A stretch of DNA of 64,000 bases from Antiquaquibacter oligotrophicus (GCF_020535405.1 NZ_CP085036.1:2728001-2792000), one strand, 5' to 3'. Positions 25,604 through 37,142 are shown, counted from the stretch's first letter. Notes: generated from the letters alone by a model not told the origin. Made by a program: numbers and translations.

Positions 25604-25954
25604 ATGAGCGAAACACCGTCGATCTTCACGCGGATCATCGATCGCGAGATTCCCGCTGACATCGTTTTCGAGAACGATCGGGTGATCGCCTTCCGTGACA
25701 TCGCGCCTCAAGCTCCGGTTCACGTTCTCGTTGTGCCGAAGACAGCGGCCTACGCGAACGTGGCGGAACTCGCCGCTGGTGACCCCGCTCTCCTCGCCGA
25801 GGTCGTGACGGTCGCGCAGCAGCTCGCGACCGACCAGACCGACGGACACTTCCGCCTCGTCTTCAATACCGGCGAAGAAGCCGGCCAAACCGTTTTTCAT
25901 GTGCACGCCCACGTGCTCGGTGGTGGGCTCAAGGAAGGAACACTTGCCCAGTAA
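25604..25954 (+). CDS. HIT family protein (HINT-type)
   Basis: Histidine-triad nucleotide hydrolase of 116 aa. The catalytic triad motif is HVHAHVLGG near residues 99-107, with the upstream strand FRLVFNTGEEAGQTVFHVHAH split across the two halves. Such proteins hydrolyse aminoacyl-AMP or AMP-lysine conjugates. It begins a run HIT-phoH-ybeY-corC-era, conserved in actinobacteria for ribosome maturation and repair, though its own part there is unclear. Confidence 0.9.
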   Translation: MSETPSIFTRIIDREIPADIVFENDRVIAFRDIAPQAPVHVLVVPKTAAYANVAELAAGDPALLAEVVTVAQQLATDQTDGHFRLVFNTGEEAGQTVFHVHAHVLGGGLKEGTLAQ

Positions 25955-26993
25955 CGAGATCCCCAACAACGAGGTTCCACCCGGCGACGACTACCACGTC
26001 GAGATCGAGGTGGACGGGGTGGCGATGGTGCGGCTCCTCGGCCCCCAGGACCGTTTGCTCTCGACGATCGAGAAGCAGTATCCCGGGGTCGATGTCCTCG
26101 TCCGCGGAAACCGCGTGACCCTCTCTGGCGAGCGGTCGCGCGTGGACGCTGCCCGCGCTCTCGTCGATGAGCTTGTGCTCATGGTGCGCAACGGCCAAGA
26201 CCTCGGCCCCATGGAGGTCACCTCCTCGGCTCGCATCCTCGACTCGGGTTCTGGCAGCCCTGCCGAGTTGCTGAGCCAGGCGATCCTCACGAGCCGGGGC
26301 AAGAGCATCCGCCCGAAGACACTCGGGCAGAAGAACTACGTCGATGCGATCGACGAGAACACGATCGTGTTCGGCATCGGTCCCGCGGGTACGGGCAAGA
26401 CGTACCTCGCTATGGCCAAAGCGGTGCAGGCGTTGCAGCGCAAAGAGGTTGACCGCATCATCCTGAGTCGTCCCGCGATCGAGGCGGGCGAGCGACTGGG
26501 CTTTCTCCCGGGAACTCTCACGGACAAGATCGACCCGTACCTTCGCCCGCTGTACGACGCGCTCAACGAAATGATGGACCCGGAACTCGTGCCGAAGCTC
26601 CTTGCGAGCGGCACCGTCGAGGTCGCTCCGCTCGCTTACATGCGCGGTCGCACGCTCAACAACTCGTTTGTTGTGCTCGACGAGGCTCAGAACACCACGC
26701 CAGAGCAGATGAAGATGTTCCTCACGCGACTCGGCTTCGGCTCGAAAATGGTGGTCACGGGTGACATCACACAGGTCGACCTCCCGGCGGGCGCGAGCGG
26801 TCTCAAGCTCGTCACGAAGGTGCTCTCGAAGATCGACGACATCCATTTCGCCGAGCTCACGAGTGCGGATGTTGTGAGGCACACCCTCGTCGGACAGATC
26901 GTCGACGCCTACACCGCCTACGATGCGAAGAAGCAGCTCGAACGCTACGAGCGCGGCGATAAGTCGCGCCCCCAGTCGAAGAACCGGAGATAG
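25944..26993 (+). CDS. phoH: PhoH-like ATPase
   Basis: P-loop ATPase of 349 aa of the PhoH/YbeZ group. Walker A is GPAGTGKTYLAM (about residues 142-153) and Walker B VVLDEAQNTTPEQMKMFLTR, with VVTGDITQVDLP beyond. The N-terminal region has a KH-like segment (RGNRVTLSGERSRVDAA). YbeZ works with YbeY in 16S rRNA 3-prime maturation, and ybeY is next. TTG 25944 is chosen from the AAGGAAGGA ribosome-binding run at 25931-25939; it overlaps the HIT stop by 11 bases. Confidence 0.92.
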   Translation: MPSNEIPNNEVPPGDDYHVEIEVDGVAMVRLLGPQDRLLSTIEKQYPGVDVLVRGNRVTLSGERSRVDAARALVDELVLMVRNGQDLGPMEVTSSARILDSGSGSPAELLSQAILTSRGKSIRPKTLGQKNYVDAIDENTIVFGIGPAGTGKTYLAMAKAVQALQRKEVDRIILSRPAIEAGERLGFLPGTLTDKIDPYLRPLYDALNEMMDPELVPKLLASGTVEVAPLAYMRGRTLNNSFVVLDEAQNTTPEQMKMFLTRLGFGSKMVVTGDITQVDLPAGASGLKLVTKVLSKIDDIHFAELTSADVVRHTLVGQIVDAYTAYDAKKQLERYERGDKSRPQSKNRR

Positions 26994-26994
26994 C

Positions 26995-27456
26995 GTGTCC
27001 ATCGAGATCAACAACGAGTCGGGTATCGACGTCGACGAGGCCGCCGTGCAGCGTCTCGCCGTGTATGCGCTCGACCAGCTCCACGTGCATCCCGATGCGG
27101 ACCTCGCCATCGTGTTCGTGGACGAGGCCGCCATGGAACAGCTCCACGTGCAGTGGATGGATGAACCTGGCCCCACCGACGTTCTGAGCTTCCCCATGGA
27201 CGAGCTCCGCCCGGGCACCGAGGACAACATCACTCCTGCCGGGCTCCTCGGTGACATCGTCGTGTGCCCGCAGGTCGCGACCGCGCAGGCCGAGGCGGCG
27301 GGGCACACCGTGCTGGAGGAGATCCTCCTGCTCACCACGCACGGCATCCTGCACCTGCTCGGGTTCGACCACGCGGAGCCGGAGGAGGAGCGCGAGATGT
27401 TCGGACTCCAACGCGATCTGCTGGTCGGCTTCGCGCTCGACGAGCGCCGGCGGTAA
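26995..27456 (+). CDS. ybeY: Endoribonuclease YbeY
   Basis: Zn-dependent endoribonuclease of 153 aa needed for 16S rRNA 3-prime processing and ribosome quality control. The metal site is H-x3-H-x5-H in THGILHLLGFDHAEPEE near residues 119-129, with the family motif PTDVLSFPMDE before it. GTG 26995 follows the phoH stop by one base and gives the right N-terminus (IEINNESGIDVDE). It lies between phoH and corC. Confidence 0.95.
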   Translation: MSIEINNESGIDVDEAAVQRLAVYALDQLHVHPDADLAIVFVDEAAMEQLHVQWMDEPGPTDVLSFPMDELRPGTEDNITPAGLLGDIVVCPQVATAQAEAAGHTVLEEILLLTTHGILHLLGFDHAEPEEEREMFGLQRDLLVGFALDERRR

Positions 27457-27459
27457 CGC

Positions 27460-28758
27460 GTGATCATCGGTGTCTTTATCGCGGTCGCGGTGCTCTTGGT
27501 GGCCCTCGGTGGCCTCCTCGCGGCGGCGGATGCCGCACTGAGCGTGTTGAGCCGTTCCGATCTTGTCGAACTGGCCGCATCTCGTCGTGCGAAACGGTCG
27601 CTCCTGGCGATTGCCCTGGACCCGGGCGCCCATATCAACGCACTCAACTTCATGAGGATCGTCGCTGAGACGACCGCCGCCGTGCTCGTCACCCTTGTGT
27701 TCGCGACGACGTTCGAGCTGTGGTGGGCGCTCCTGCTGAGTGCGGGAATCATGACCGCGACGTCGTTTGTGCTGGTCGGTTCCAGCCCGCGCAGCGTTGG
27801 GCGAGCACACGCGAGGCCGATCATCGCCTTCGCGGCACCGATCGTGCGCGCCATTCGTGTATTCCTCGGGCCGATTGCCGACGCTCTCGTGGCGATCGGC
27901 AACAGGGTCACCCCCGGTCGACCGAGAACAGCGAGCTTCTCGAGCGAAGAGCAACTGCTCAGCATGGTCGACGAGGCGACCGAGCTCGAAGTTCTCGAGG
28001 AGGAGGATCGCGAGCTCATCCACTCGATCTTCGAGTTCAACGAGACCGTCGTTCGCGAGGTGATGGTGCCGAGAACCGACATGGTGACGGTCATGGGCGG
28101 CGCCTCGACGGATGCCGCGATGACCCTGTTTCTCGCGAAGGGTGTATCCCGTATGCCCGTCGTCGGCGAGAACATCGACGAAATTCTGGGTGTGCTCTAC
28201 CTGAAGGACGTGACGCGTGTTGTGTTCGAGCGCACACTCGATGCGGAGACGCTCACCGCGGCAGCCCTCGCCAAACCCGCCGTTTTTGTGCCGGAGTCGC
28301 AGAAGGCCGATAGCCTCCTGCGACAGTTGCAGCTCGAGTCGACCCATATCGCGATGGTTGTTGACGAATACGGCGGCATCGCAGGTCTCGTAACGCTCGA
28401 GGATCTCATCGAGGAACTCGTGGGAGAGATCTCCGACGAGTACGACCGCGAGCTCGCCGATGTCGAAGATCTGGGGGGAGGCAGATATCGAGTCAGCGCC
28501 CGTCTCCCGATCGACGAGCTGGGCGACCTCTTCGGCATCGAGCTCGACGACGATGAGGTCGACTCTGCCGGCGGTCTGTTGACCAAGACGCTCGGCAGAC
28601 TGCCCGTGCGAGGGTCGACCGTGGCGTATTCCGGCCTGCTGCTCACAGCCGATCGCACCGAGGGTCGGCGCAAGAGGGTGACAACGATCCTCGTCGAGCG
28701 CGATACTGCGCTCATCGACGCCGAGAGTGCATTCGAGCCCGCTCAGAAGGAGCAATGA
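27460..28758 (+). CDS. CorC/HlyC family membrane protein with CBS domains
   Basis: Protein of 432 aa. Four hydrophobic segments form the DUF21 membrane part (about residues 1-140), followed by paired CBS domains (about 190-330: VREVMVPRTDMV, EYGGIAGLVTLEDLIEELVGEISDEYD) and a C-terminal transporter-associated CorC_HlyC domain (DVEDLGGGRYRVSAR, about 345-430). Such proteins are linked to magnesium or cobalt homeostasis; the older name hemolysin is not a functional claim. GTG 27460 starts three bases after ybeY, and its end overlaps the era ATG. Confidence 0.88.
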   Translation: MIIGVFIAVAVLLVALGGLLAAADAALSVLSRSDLVELAASRRAKRSLLAIALDPGAHINALNFMRIVAETTAAVLVTLVFATTFELWWALLLSAGIMTATSFVLVGSSPRSVGRAHARPIIAFAAPIVRAIRVFLGPIADALVAIGNRVTPGRPRTASFSSEEQLLSMVDEATELEVLEEEDRELIHSIFEFNETVVREVMVPRTDMVTVMGGASTDAAMTLFLAKGVSRMPVVGENIDEILGVLYLKDVTRVVFERTLDAETLTAAALAKPAVFVPESQKADSLLRQLQLESTHIAMVVDEYGGIAGLVTLEDLIEELVGEISDEYDRELADVEDLGGGRYRVSARLPIDELGDLFGIELDDDEVDSAGGLLTKTLGRLPVRGSTVAYSGLLLTADRTEGRRKRVTTILVERDTALIDAESAFEPAQKEQ

Positions 28759-29651
28759 TGTCCGACACGTTCCGCGCCGGTTTTGTGACCTTTGTCGGTC
28801 GCCCCAACGTTGGCAAGTCAACGCTCACGAATGCGCTCGTCGGCGAGAAGGTCGCGATCACATCGTCCAAACCGCAGACCACGCGCCGAGCCATCCGCGG
28901 CATCGTTCACGCTTCGACCGGCCAGCTCGTCATTGTCGATACTCCGGGAATGCACCGTCCGCGCACTCTTCTCGGTGAACGACTCAACTCGATCGTCGTC
29001 GATACCCTCGGTGAGGTCGACATCATCGGATTCTGCGTTCCCGCAGACGAGAAGCTCGGGCCGGGTGACCGCTACATCAACGAGCAACTCGACCAGTTCC
29101 CGCGTGCGAAGAAGGTTGCCATCGTCACCAAGGTCGATGCGGCCGGGCGGGCGAAGGTGGCCGAGCAGCTTCTCGCGGTCAGTGCGCTTCGCGAGTGGGA
29201 CGACATCGTGCCGATCTCCTCGCTCGACGGCACGCAACTCGACATCCTCACCCAGCAGCTCATCGCGCTGCTGCCGGAGTCTCCCGCGCTGTACCCGGAT
29301 GACGCGGTGACCGACGAGACCGAAGAGGCTCGAGTCGCAGAACTCATCCGTGAGGCTGCGCTGGAGGGTGTGCACGAGGAGCTGCCGCACTCCATCGCTG
29401 TCACGATCGACGACATGATCGAGCGCGAAGACAAGGATCTACTGGACATTTACGCCAACATTTTTGTCGAGCGCGACAGTCAGAAGGGCATCATCATCGG
29501 GCGCGGCGGAGAACGGCTACAGGATGTTGGCACGCGAGCCCGAGCGGAAATCGAACGCCTCCTCGGACGTCAGGTGTTCCTCTCCTTGCGGGTGAAGGTC
29601 GCCAAGGAGTGGCAGCGCGATTCGAAGCAACTGGGGCGACTCGGGTTTTAG
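28755..29651 (+). CDS. era: GTPase Era
   Basis: GTPase of 298 aa required for 30S assembly. G1 GRPNVGKSTLTNAL (about 15-28), G2 TTRRAIRG, G3 DTPGMHRP, G4 TKVD, and a C-terminal KH domain (RDSQKGIIIGRGGERLQDVG) binding the 16S rRNA 3-prime end. It overlaps corC (ATGATG at the junction), preceded by an AGAAGGAGCA ribosome-binding sequence. It ends the HIT-phoH-ybeY-corC-era cluster. Confidence 0.97.
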   Translation: MMSDTFRAGFVTFVGRPNVGKSTLTNALVGEKVAITSSKPQTTRRAIRGIVHASTGQLVIVDTPGMHRPRTLLGERLNSIVVDTLGEVDIIGFCVPADEKLGPGDRYINEQLDQFPRAKKVAIVTKVDAAGRAKVAEQLLAVSALREWDDIVPISSLDGTQLDILTQQLIALLPESPALYPDDAVTDETEEARVAELIREAALEGVHEELPHSIAVTIDDMIEREDKDLLDIYANIFVERDSQKGIIIGRGGERLQDVGTRARAEIERLLGRQVFLSLRVKVAKEWQRDSKQLGRLGF

Positions 29652-29725
29652 CCCCCTCGTACATCTCGAGGATGATCTTCGGGGCCTTCGGGCTGAGATC
29701 CGCCCCGTGCGGCGGCGACCGGGCC

Positions 29726-29731
29726 TAGCGT
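29726..29731 (+). promoter_or_regulatory. Leaderless-type -10 (TAGCGT) for the sensor kinase gene
   Basis: TAGCGT lies exactly six bases before ATG 29738. Confidence 0.65.
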
Positions 29732-29737
29732 GGAACG

Positions 29738-30904
29738 ATGATCCGCTCCCTCTCGGCTCCGCAATTGGCGTTTGACATCATCGTCGCGACGCTGTGCGTT
29801 CTCCTTCGATCGGTGCTTCCGTTCGATTCGCCCGCGGGCTGGATCATGCTTCTGCTGATGGGCGCGGCCCTCGCCATTCGTCGCCTGTCGCCCGCGATTG
29901 CGCTGGCGGTGGCCTGGGCGGGCGCGATCATTCAGATGAGCGGGATGCTGCCACCGGATGCCGCGAATCTGGCGATCCTCGCGGTGCTGTTCGCGACGGC
30001 GCGCTACGGTACACCTCTCGTTCGGCGACTCGGACTCGCCTCCGCGATCGTGGGCGCGGTCATCGCCACGCTGTACTTCTTGGCGACGGGTTTCACCGTT
30101 GCACTCTCAACCGCGTCAGCGTTCGTCGACGCAATACCGCAGTTGGTGTTCGCGCTCGTTTTCTCCCTCGGTGCCTCGCTCGCGGTTCTCGTGCTCAGCT
30201 GGACCGTCGGGCTTCTCGTTCGGACCGCAGACCTTGCGCGTGACAATAGGCGCGCGGCAGAGCTTTCGGCGCGAGAGGTTGCCATCGAACAGGAACGCAA
30301 CCGAATCGCGCGCGACATGCATGACGTTGTGGCTCATTCGCTCGCGGTGGTGATCGCCCAGGCCGATGGAGCACGGTATGCAGCAGCCGCGAACCCCGAT
30401 GCGGCGCAGGCGGCTCTTGCGACGATTGCCACGACCGCTCGCGAAGCACTCACCGACGTCCGGGGACTTCTCGCGCAGCTTCGTCACAACCAGGGCCCCG
30501 CGCCACATCCCGTCCTCGCCGACCTTTCGGCACTCGTCCAGCAGCTACGGGACGCGGGGTTGGGCGTCGACTTCGTCGAGCGCGGCGAGCGGCCGCCGGT
30601 GGCGACCGCCCAGCAGTTGGCGATCTACCGGATCGTCCAGGAGGCGCTGACCAACGCCCTACGTCACGGCAACGCGACAGGCAACGTTGGCCTGCAACTC
30701 GAATGGGGCGAGGCCGGGGCATCCATCGTCGTTCGCAACCGTCTCCGTGGAGGAGCGGAGGTCTCGTCCACCACCGGACACGGCCTCACCGGCATGCAAG
30801 AACGTGCCTCTCTGGTCGGCGGATCGCTTCACGCAGGACCGGAGGGTGACGAGTTCGTGGTGTCGGCGCACATCCCGCTCGCCACTGCGGAGGCCGTGTC
30901 ATGA
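29738..30904 (+). CDS. NarL-type two-component sensor histidine kinase
   Basis: Membrane kinase of 388 aa. Five to six N-terminal helices (residues 8-165) carry no obvious extracellular sensor domain, so it may sense within the membrane. HisKA_3 motif RIARDMHDVVAHSLAVV puts the phospho-His at 195, and a HATPase_c N-box RIVQEALTNALRHG at about 298-311. It overlaps the regulator gene by an ATGA and is followed by an ABC transporter, a pattern seen for antibiotic or envelope-stress systems. ATG 29738 is set by the leaderless box. Confidence 0.92.
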   Translation: MIRSLSAPQLAFDIIVATLCVLLRSVLPFDSPAGWIMLLLMGAALAIRRLSPAIALAVAWAGAIIQMSGMLPPDAANLAILAVLFATARYGTPLVRRLGLASAIVGAVIATLYFLATGFTVALSTASAFVDAIPQLVFALVFSLGASLAVLVLSWTVGLLVRTADLARDNRRAAELSAREVAIEQERNRIARDMHDVVAHSLAVVIAQADGARYAAAANPDAAQAALATIATTAREALTDVRGLLAQLRHNQGPAPHPVLADLSALVQQLRDAGLGVDFVERGERPPVATAQQLAIYRIVQEALTNALRHGNATGNVGLQLEWGEAGASIVVRNRLRGGAEVSSTTGHGLTGMQERASLVGGSLHAGPEGDEFVVSAHIPLATAEAVS

Positions 30905-31557
30905 CGCCCATCCGCGTCACGCTCGTCGACGATCAGGCACTATTCCGGGCGGGCATCCGTATGCTCGTCTCCTCCCAGCCGGATCTGCAGTTTGTTGGCG
31001 AGGCTGGCGACGGCGCCGAAGGTATCGAACTCGCGCGACGGGAACGGCCCGACGTGGTGCTGATGGATATCAGGATGCCCGTCATGGACGGCATCGAGTC
31101 CACGGCGGGTATCCTCGCCGAGGCGGAGGCGCACCCGGACTGGAATCCCCGAATCGTTGTGCTCACGACCTTCGATCTGGATGAAGCGGCGGCGCGCGCG
31201 ATCCGCGCCGGTGCGAGCGGGTTTCTTCTCAAGGACACGGAACCGGAGTTTCTTCTCGCTGCCATCCGCACGGTTCACGGGGGAACTTCCGTGGTTGCCG
31301 CGTCAGCGACTCGCGACCTGTGGGAGCACTTGGGCACGCATCGGCAACCGCCACCGCCGGTCTTCGACGAACTCACTGCCCGCGAGCGTGAGATCTTCCT
31401 TCTCGCGGCGCGAGGCCTCAGTAACGCGGAGATCGCCTCCCGTGAGTTCCTGAGCGAGGCGACGGTGAAGACCCACATCAGCCGGGTGCTCGCAAAACTC
31501 GGGCTGCGCGATCGTGTGCAGGTGGTGGTTTTCGCGTACGAGCACGGACTCGTCTGA
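30901..31557 (+). CDS. NarL/LuxR-family response regulator
   Basis: Regulator of 218 aa. Receiver domain with acidic pair Asp10/Asp11 and phospho-acceptor Asp56 in DVVLMDIRMP, and a LuxR-type helix-turn-helix at about 150-215 (LTAREREIFLLAARGLSNAE, SEATVKTHISRVLAKLGLRD). ATG 30901 overlaps the kinase stop. It likely drives the ABC genes that follow, but its operator is not identifiable. Confidence 0.92.
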   Translation: MTPIRVTLVDDQALFRAGIRMLVSSQPDLQFVGEAGDGAEGIELARRERPDVVLMDIRMPVMDGIESTAGILAEAEAHPDWNPRIVVLTTFDLDEAAARAIRAGASGFLLKDTEPEFLLAAIRTVHGGTSVVAASATRDLWEHLGTHRQPPPPVFDELTAREREIFLLAARGLSNAEIASREFLSEATVKTHISRVLAKLGLRDRVQVVVFAYEHGLV

Positions 31558-31618
31558 ATCATCCTTCGGATGTACGGGGCAGCGACGCCCGGCCGATTCG
31601 CCGCCGGATGCCCGCCGC

Positions 31619-31624
31619 AAGGCT
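31619..31624 (+). promoter_or_regulatory. Possible leaderless -10 (AAGGCT) for the ABC ATPase gene
   Basis: AAGGCT is six bases before ATG 31631, a one-base variant of TANNNT at the first position. The gene also lies only 74 bases after the regulator gene. Confidence 0.3.
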
Positions 31625-31630
31625 AGAACC

Positions 31631-32392
31631 ATGGACATCACAACCTCGGACCTCGGCCTTGTGGCCCGGGTCGCTCAACTCACCAAGTCGTACGGATCTG
31701 GCGCCACGGAGGTCACGGCACTGCGTGACGTCTCACTCGGTATTCGGAAAGGTCAGTTCACCGCCATCATGGGCCCGAGTGGGTCGGGCAAGTCGACACT
31801 CATGCACATCATGGCGGGATTGGACTCGCCAACGAGCGGGCGGGTGTGGATCGGCAACACCGACATCAGCGGACTCGGTGACACGGAGCTCACCATGATC
31901 CGCCGCCGCCGGATTGGTTTCGTTTTCCAGTCCTTCAACCTCGTGCCGACACTCGACATCGAGGGCAACATTCTTCTGCCGTTCGAACTGGACGGCCGCA
32001 CCCCGTCCACCGAGGAACGTGTCTGGATCGACGAGCTCGTCGACTCGCTGGGATTGCGCGACAGGCTCCGTCACCGACCCCACGAACTGTCGGGCGGGCA
32101 ACAGCAACGTGTGGCTATCGCCAGGGCACTCGGCTCCCGCCCGGAGCTTGTGTTCGCCGACGAGCCGACGGGCAATCTGGACTCGCGCACCGGGCGGGAG
32201 GTGCTCGGCCTCCTCGCGACAGCGACCGGGCAGTTCGGCCAGAGCATCGCGATGGTGACCCATGACCCTGTCGCCGCGAGTTTCGCCGATCGCATCCTCT
32301 TTCTTGCGGACGGTGTGGTCGTGGAGGATCGCGGTCGGTCAAGCGCGGCGGAGATCAGCGAGTTCATGCTGCAGATGGAGGCGGCAGCATGA
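31631..32392 (+). CDS. ABC transporter ATP-binding protein (MacB/LolD type)
   Basis: ATPase of 253 aa. Walker A GPSGSGKST (about 48-56), Q-loop VFQSFNL, signature LSGGQQQRVAIARAL, Walker B LVFADEPTGNLD and H-loop MVTHDP are all intact. Sequence is of the lipoprotein-release/antimicrobial-peptide group (PTGNLDSRTG). It pairs with the FtsX-type permease that overlaps its end by ATGA. With the preceding two-component genes it forms a kinase-regulator-ATPase-permease module. Confidence 0.93.
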   Translation: MDITTSDLGLVARVAQLTKSYGSGATEVTALRDVSLGIRKGQFTAIMGPSGSGKSTLMHIMAGLDSPTSGRVWIGNTDISGLGDTELTMIRRRRIGFVFQSFNLVPTLDIEGNILLPFELDGRTPSTEERVWIDELVDSLGLRDRLRHRPHELSGGQQQRVAIARALGSRPELVFADEPTGNLDSRTGREVLGLLATATGQFGQSIAMVTHDPVAASFADRILFLADGVVVEDRGRSSAAEISEFMLQMEAAA

Positions 32393-33765
32393 AAGGCTTC
32401 AGCCCCCGCGAGCATGCGCCGAGCATCCTCGTAGCTTCGCTCAGTGCGCTCTTCGGGGTCGCACTGCTGCAGGTCACCTCCGTGCTTGCCGTCATCATCA
32501 GCGACGGGACGGCGGGCAGCGCCACCGTGGCGATCATGCTGTCACTGGTCGCGATGGTCTTCATCGCGATTTCGACCTACGTCGGTTCCGTGGTGACGGC
32601 CAATACGTTCTCCACGATCATCGCCGGCCGTCGTCGCACTATTGCGCTCCTGCGCCTGGTCGGATCATCGGCTCGTTCCCTGCGGTCGTCCGTCGCTCGT
32701 GAAGGCTTTGTCGTCGGTGTGATCGGGGCTGCACTCGGACTCGTGCTCGGCACGGCACTCGCGGCGGCACTCGTGGCGGTGGGAACTCTCATCGGAGCGA
32801 TTCCGACCCTCGATTACGGGTTCGTCAACCCGGTGGTGCTGGTTCCCGTTGCTGCGGTTGTGCTCACGACCTGGTTGGCGTCGTGGATCGGTGCCCGACG
32901 TGTGCTGCAGGTTGCCCCTATCGAAGCCACGGGAGCGGCAGTCGAGTCCCGCCAGGAAGAGGTGGGCGCGCGCCGAGGACGAAATGTCACCTCCATCGTG
33001 CTCATCGCCATCGGCGCTGGTCTGCTCGCATCGGCCGTGCTTCTCGGCCTCATCACGCCCGCAGCCGTGCTCGTGGGTGTGCTCGGAGGAATCGTGTCCT
33101 TCACGGGGGTCGTGCTGGCGGCACCGATCATGATGCCCGCCGCCCTGAGACTCGTCGGACGGCTTCTGGGTCGCAGCTCCGAGGCGCGCATGGCCGCCGA
33201 GAACGCCGTTCGCTACCCGGAACGGAGTGCACGCACGACCATCGGACTTGTCATCGGCGTGACTCTCGTCACGATGTTCATCGTTGCGGTTGCCACGTTC
33301 CAGTCCATGCTCGAGCCGGTGTCGGAGGCGGCCGACCTCGACGAACTCATGGCGGCCATCGTCGGCGTCTTCTCGGTGCTCATTGGGTTCAGTGCCCTCA
33401 TCGCAGCCGTGGGGATGGTCAACAACCTCTCGCTGAGTGTGCTGCAGCGCACACGAGAGCTGGGGCTCCTGCGCGCGCTCGGGTTCACCGTGCGCCAGCT
33501 TCGCGCCATGATTCGTATCGAGGCGGCGCAACTGACGGCGACCGCTTTGGCGGTGGGGCTGCTGCTCGGCACGGTGTATGGATGGGTCGGCGCCCAGTCA
33601 CTGCTGGGCTCGATGCCCGGAGCGGGACTCGTTCTCCCTGTTGTGCCGTGGTGGCTTCTCGCCGTGATCGCAGCGGTCGGCGCGGTTCTCACGGTCGCGG
33701 CATCCGTCGCTCCCACGCGTCGCGCGACGTCGATCGCGCCGGTGGTGGCACTCGCGGTCGAGTGA
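32389..33765 (+). CDS. FtsX-like ABC transporter permease
   Basis: Permease of 458 aa with about ten hydrophobic segments arranged as two FtsX-type halves (segments near residues 12-37, 43-73, 105-140, 147-170, 200-250 and 283-305, 321-345, 374-399, 417-445). Motifs RTRELGLLRALGFT and RRTIALLRLVGSS are the coupling-helix elements of the two halves. There is no large extracellular domain, unlike MacB. It overlaps the ATPase stop (ATGA at 32389-32392). Its likely role is export of, or response to, an envelope-active compound. Confidence 0.9.
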   Translation: MKGFSPREHAPSILVASLSALFGVALLQVTSVLAVIISDGTAGSATVAIMLSLVAMVFIAISTYVGSVVTANTFSTIIAGRRRTIALLRLVGSSARSLRSSVAREGFVVGVIGAALGLVLGTALAAALVAVGTLIGAIPTLDYGFVNPVVLVPVAAVVLTTWLASWIGARRVLQVAPIEATGAAVESRQEEVGARRGRNVTSIVLIAIGAGLLASAVLLGLITPAAVLVGVLGGIVSFTGVVLAAPIMMPAALRLVGRLLGRSSEARMAAENAVRYPERSARTTIGLVIGVTLVTMFIVAVATFQSMLEPVSEAADLDELMAAIVGVFSVLIGFSALIAAVGMVNNLSLSVLQRTRELGLLRALGFTVRQLRAMIRIEAAQLTATALAVGLLLGTVYGWVGAQSLLGSMPGAGLVLPVVPWWLLAVIAAVGAVLTVAASVAPTRRATSIAPVVALAVE

Positions 33766-33770
33766 CGACG

Positions 33771-33803
33771 AGCGGGGCCAGCGCAGTTTCGCTCGGCCCC
33801 GCT
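33771..33803 (+). terminator. Hairpin after the FtsX permease
   Basis: Stem AGCGGGGCC (33771-33779) with GGCCCCGCT (33795-33803), and an inner AGCG/CGCT pairing within the loop. It starts six bases after the permease stop. No T-run follows, so it is a GC-rich terminator or processing stem. Confidence 0.55.
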
Positions 33804-33825
33804 GCACGTCACCACGAAGCGGTGT

Positions 33826-33831
33826 TACTCT
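33826..33831 (+). promoter_or_regulatory. Leaderless-type -10 (TACTCT) for the leuA leader peptide
   Basis: TACTCT lies exactly six bases before the GTG at 33838, so transcription should begin on the leader peptide start codon. Confidence 0.65.
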
Positions 33832-33837
33832 GAATAC

Positions 33838-33863
33838 GTGTTCGGTCTGCTTCTTCTTAGCTG

Positions 33864-33879
<16 letters not shown>
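33838..33879 (+). CDS. leuA leader peptide
   Basis: Thirteen-residue reading frame V-F-G-L-L-L-L-S-C-R-D-G-S starting at GTG 33838 and ending TAA 33877-33879, with four consecutive Leu codons (CTG CTT CTT CTT). It sits 84 bases upstream of leuA. Runs of Leu codons ahead of leu genes are the classical sensor of leucyl-tRNA supply in attenuation. The frame starts exactly at the predicted transcript 5-prime end and has no Shine-Dalgarno sequence. Confidence 0.7.
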
Positions 33880-36395
<2,516 letters not shown>

Positions 36396-36407
36396 GCCTC
36401 ATTGGTA

Positions 36408-37142
36408 TCACGCCTCTCGGCGGGCATAGGTGTCGAAGGTCTCGGTACCGTAGCCGGGCAGCCCTGTCATGTGGCGCCCCTCTCGAAACGCACGAATGGT
36501 CTTCCCGAACAGTGGCATCGTCCACACCGGTTTGCGTGTGCCCGCATGTCGTTGCCATGTAGCAATCGCGTCAACGAGGCGCAGCTGTTCTGGCCCAGCA
36601 ATGTCGGCGACCCGGCCGGATGGCCCCGCCTCCACGAGTTCTGCGAGCCGCGTGGCTACCTCCCGAACGGCGATCGGTTGGTCGGGGGCGTCGATCGCGA
36701 TGATCATCGGCAGTTTGGCTTGGAGGTCGATGAACATACGAATGAAGTCGTGGAACTGGCTTGCCCGCAAGACGGTGAACGGGATGCCCGACTCCTCGAT
36801 GATCCGTTCGCTCTCGAGTTTCGCGCGGTAGTACGGGTAGGGCACGGCATCCACCCCGACGATGGAGATGTAGACGAGGTGCGTGACCCCGGCATCCCGG
36901 GCCGCTTGGGTGACGTTGCGGGTCTGCTGCGGGTCCTTCTTGCCGGCACTCGTGGCGAGGTGCAGAACGGTGTCGATGCCCTGCATCGCCTTGGCGAGTC
37001 CCTCTCCCGAGGTGACGTCACCGACAACTCGCCCTTCGCCGGCGTGCCGACTGAGGATGCGCACATCGTGGCCTGCGGCACGGAGCAGTTCAACGGTGGG
37101 GCGGCCGAGGGTTCCGGTGCCGCCCGTGACGAGGATGGTCAT
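36408..37142 (-). CDS. NmrA-like/atypical SDR NAD(P)-binding protein
   Basis: Rossmann protein of 244 aa. TGGTGTLGRPT at residues 6-16 binds NAD(P); the canonical SDR Tyr-Lys pair is not evident, as in the NmrA/HSCARG group that senses the redox state. Residues VGDVTSGEGLAKAMQGIDTV and the later DIAGPEQLRL fit that family. It lies downstream of an ECF41-type sigma factor and has a candidate ECF41 promoter, and oxidoreductases/epimerases are typical ECF41 partners. ATG 37142 with an AAAGGA Shine-Dalgarno sequence. Confidence 0.85.
   Translation of the reverse strand: MTILVTGGTGTLGRPTVELLRAAGHDVRILSRHAGEGRVVGDVTSGEGLAKAMQGIDTVLHLATSAGKKDPQQTRNVTQAARDAGVTHLVYISIVGVDAVPYPYYRAKLESERIIEESGIPFTVLRASQFHDFIRMFIDLQAKLPMIIAIDAPDQPIAVREVATRLAELVEAGPSGRVADIAGPEQLRLVDAIATWQRHAGTRKPVWTMPLFGKTIRAFREGRHMTGLPGYGTETFDTYARREA

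Noticed and set aside
25929..28821. Minus-strand frames of 748 and 654 codons over phoH, ybeY and corC
   Set aside because: Mirror frames of well-conserved genes, without Shine-Dalgarno sequences, TANNNT boxes or any recognisable domain.
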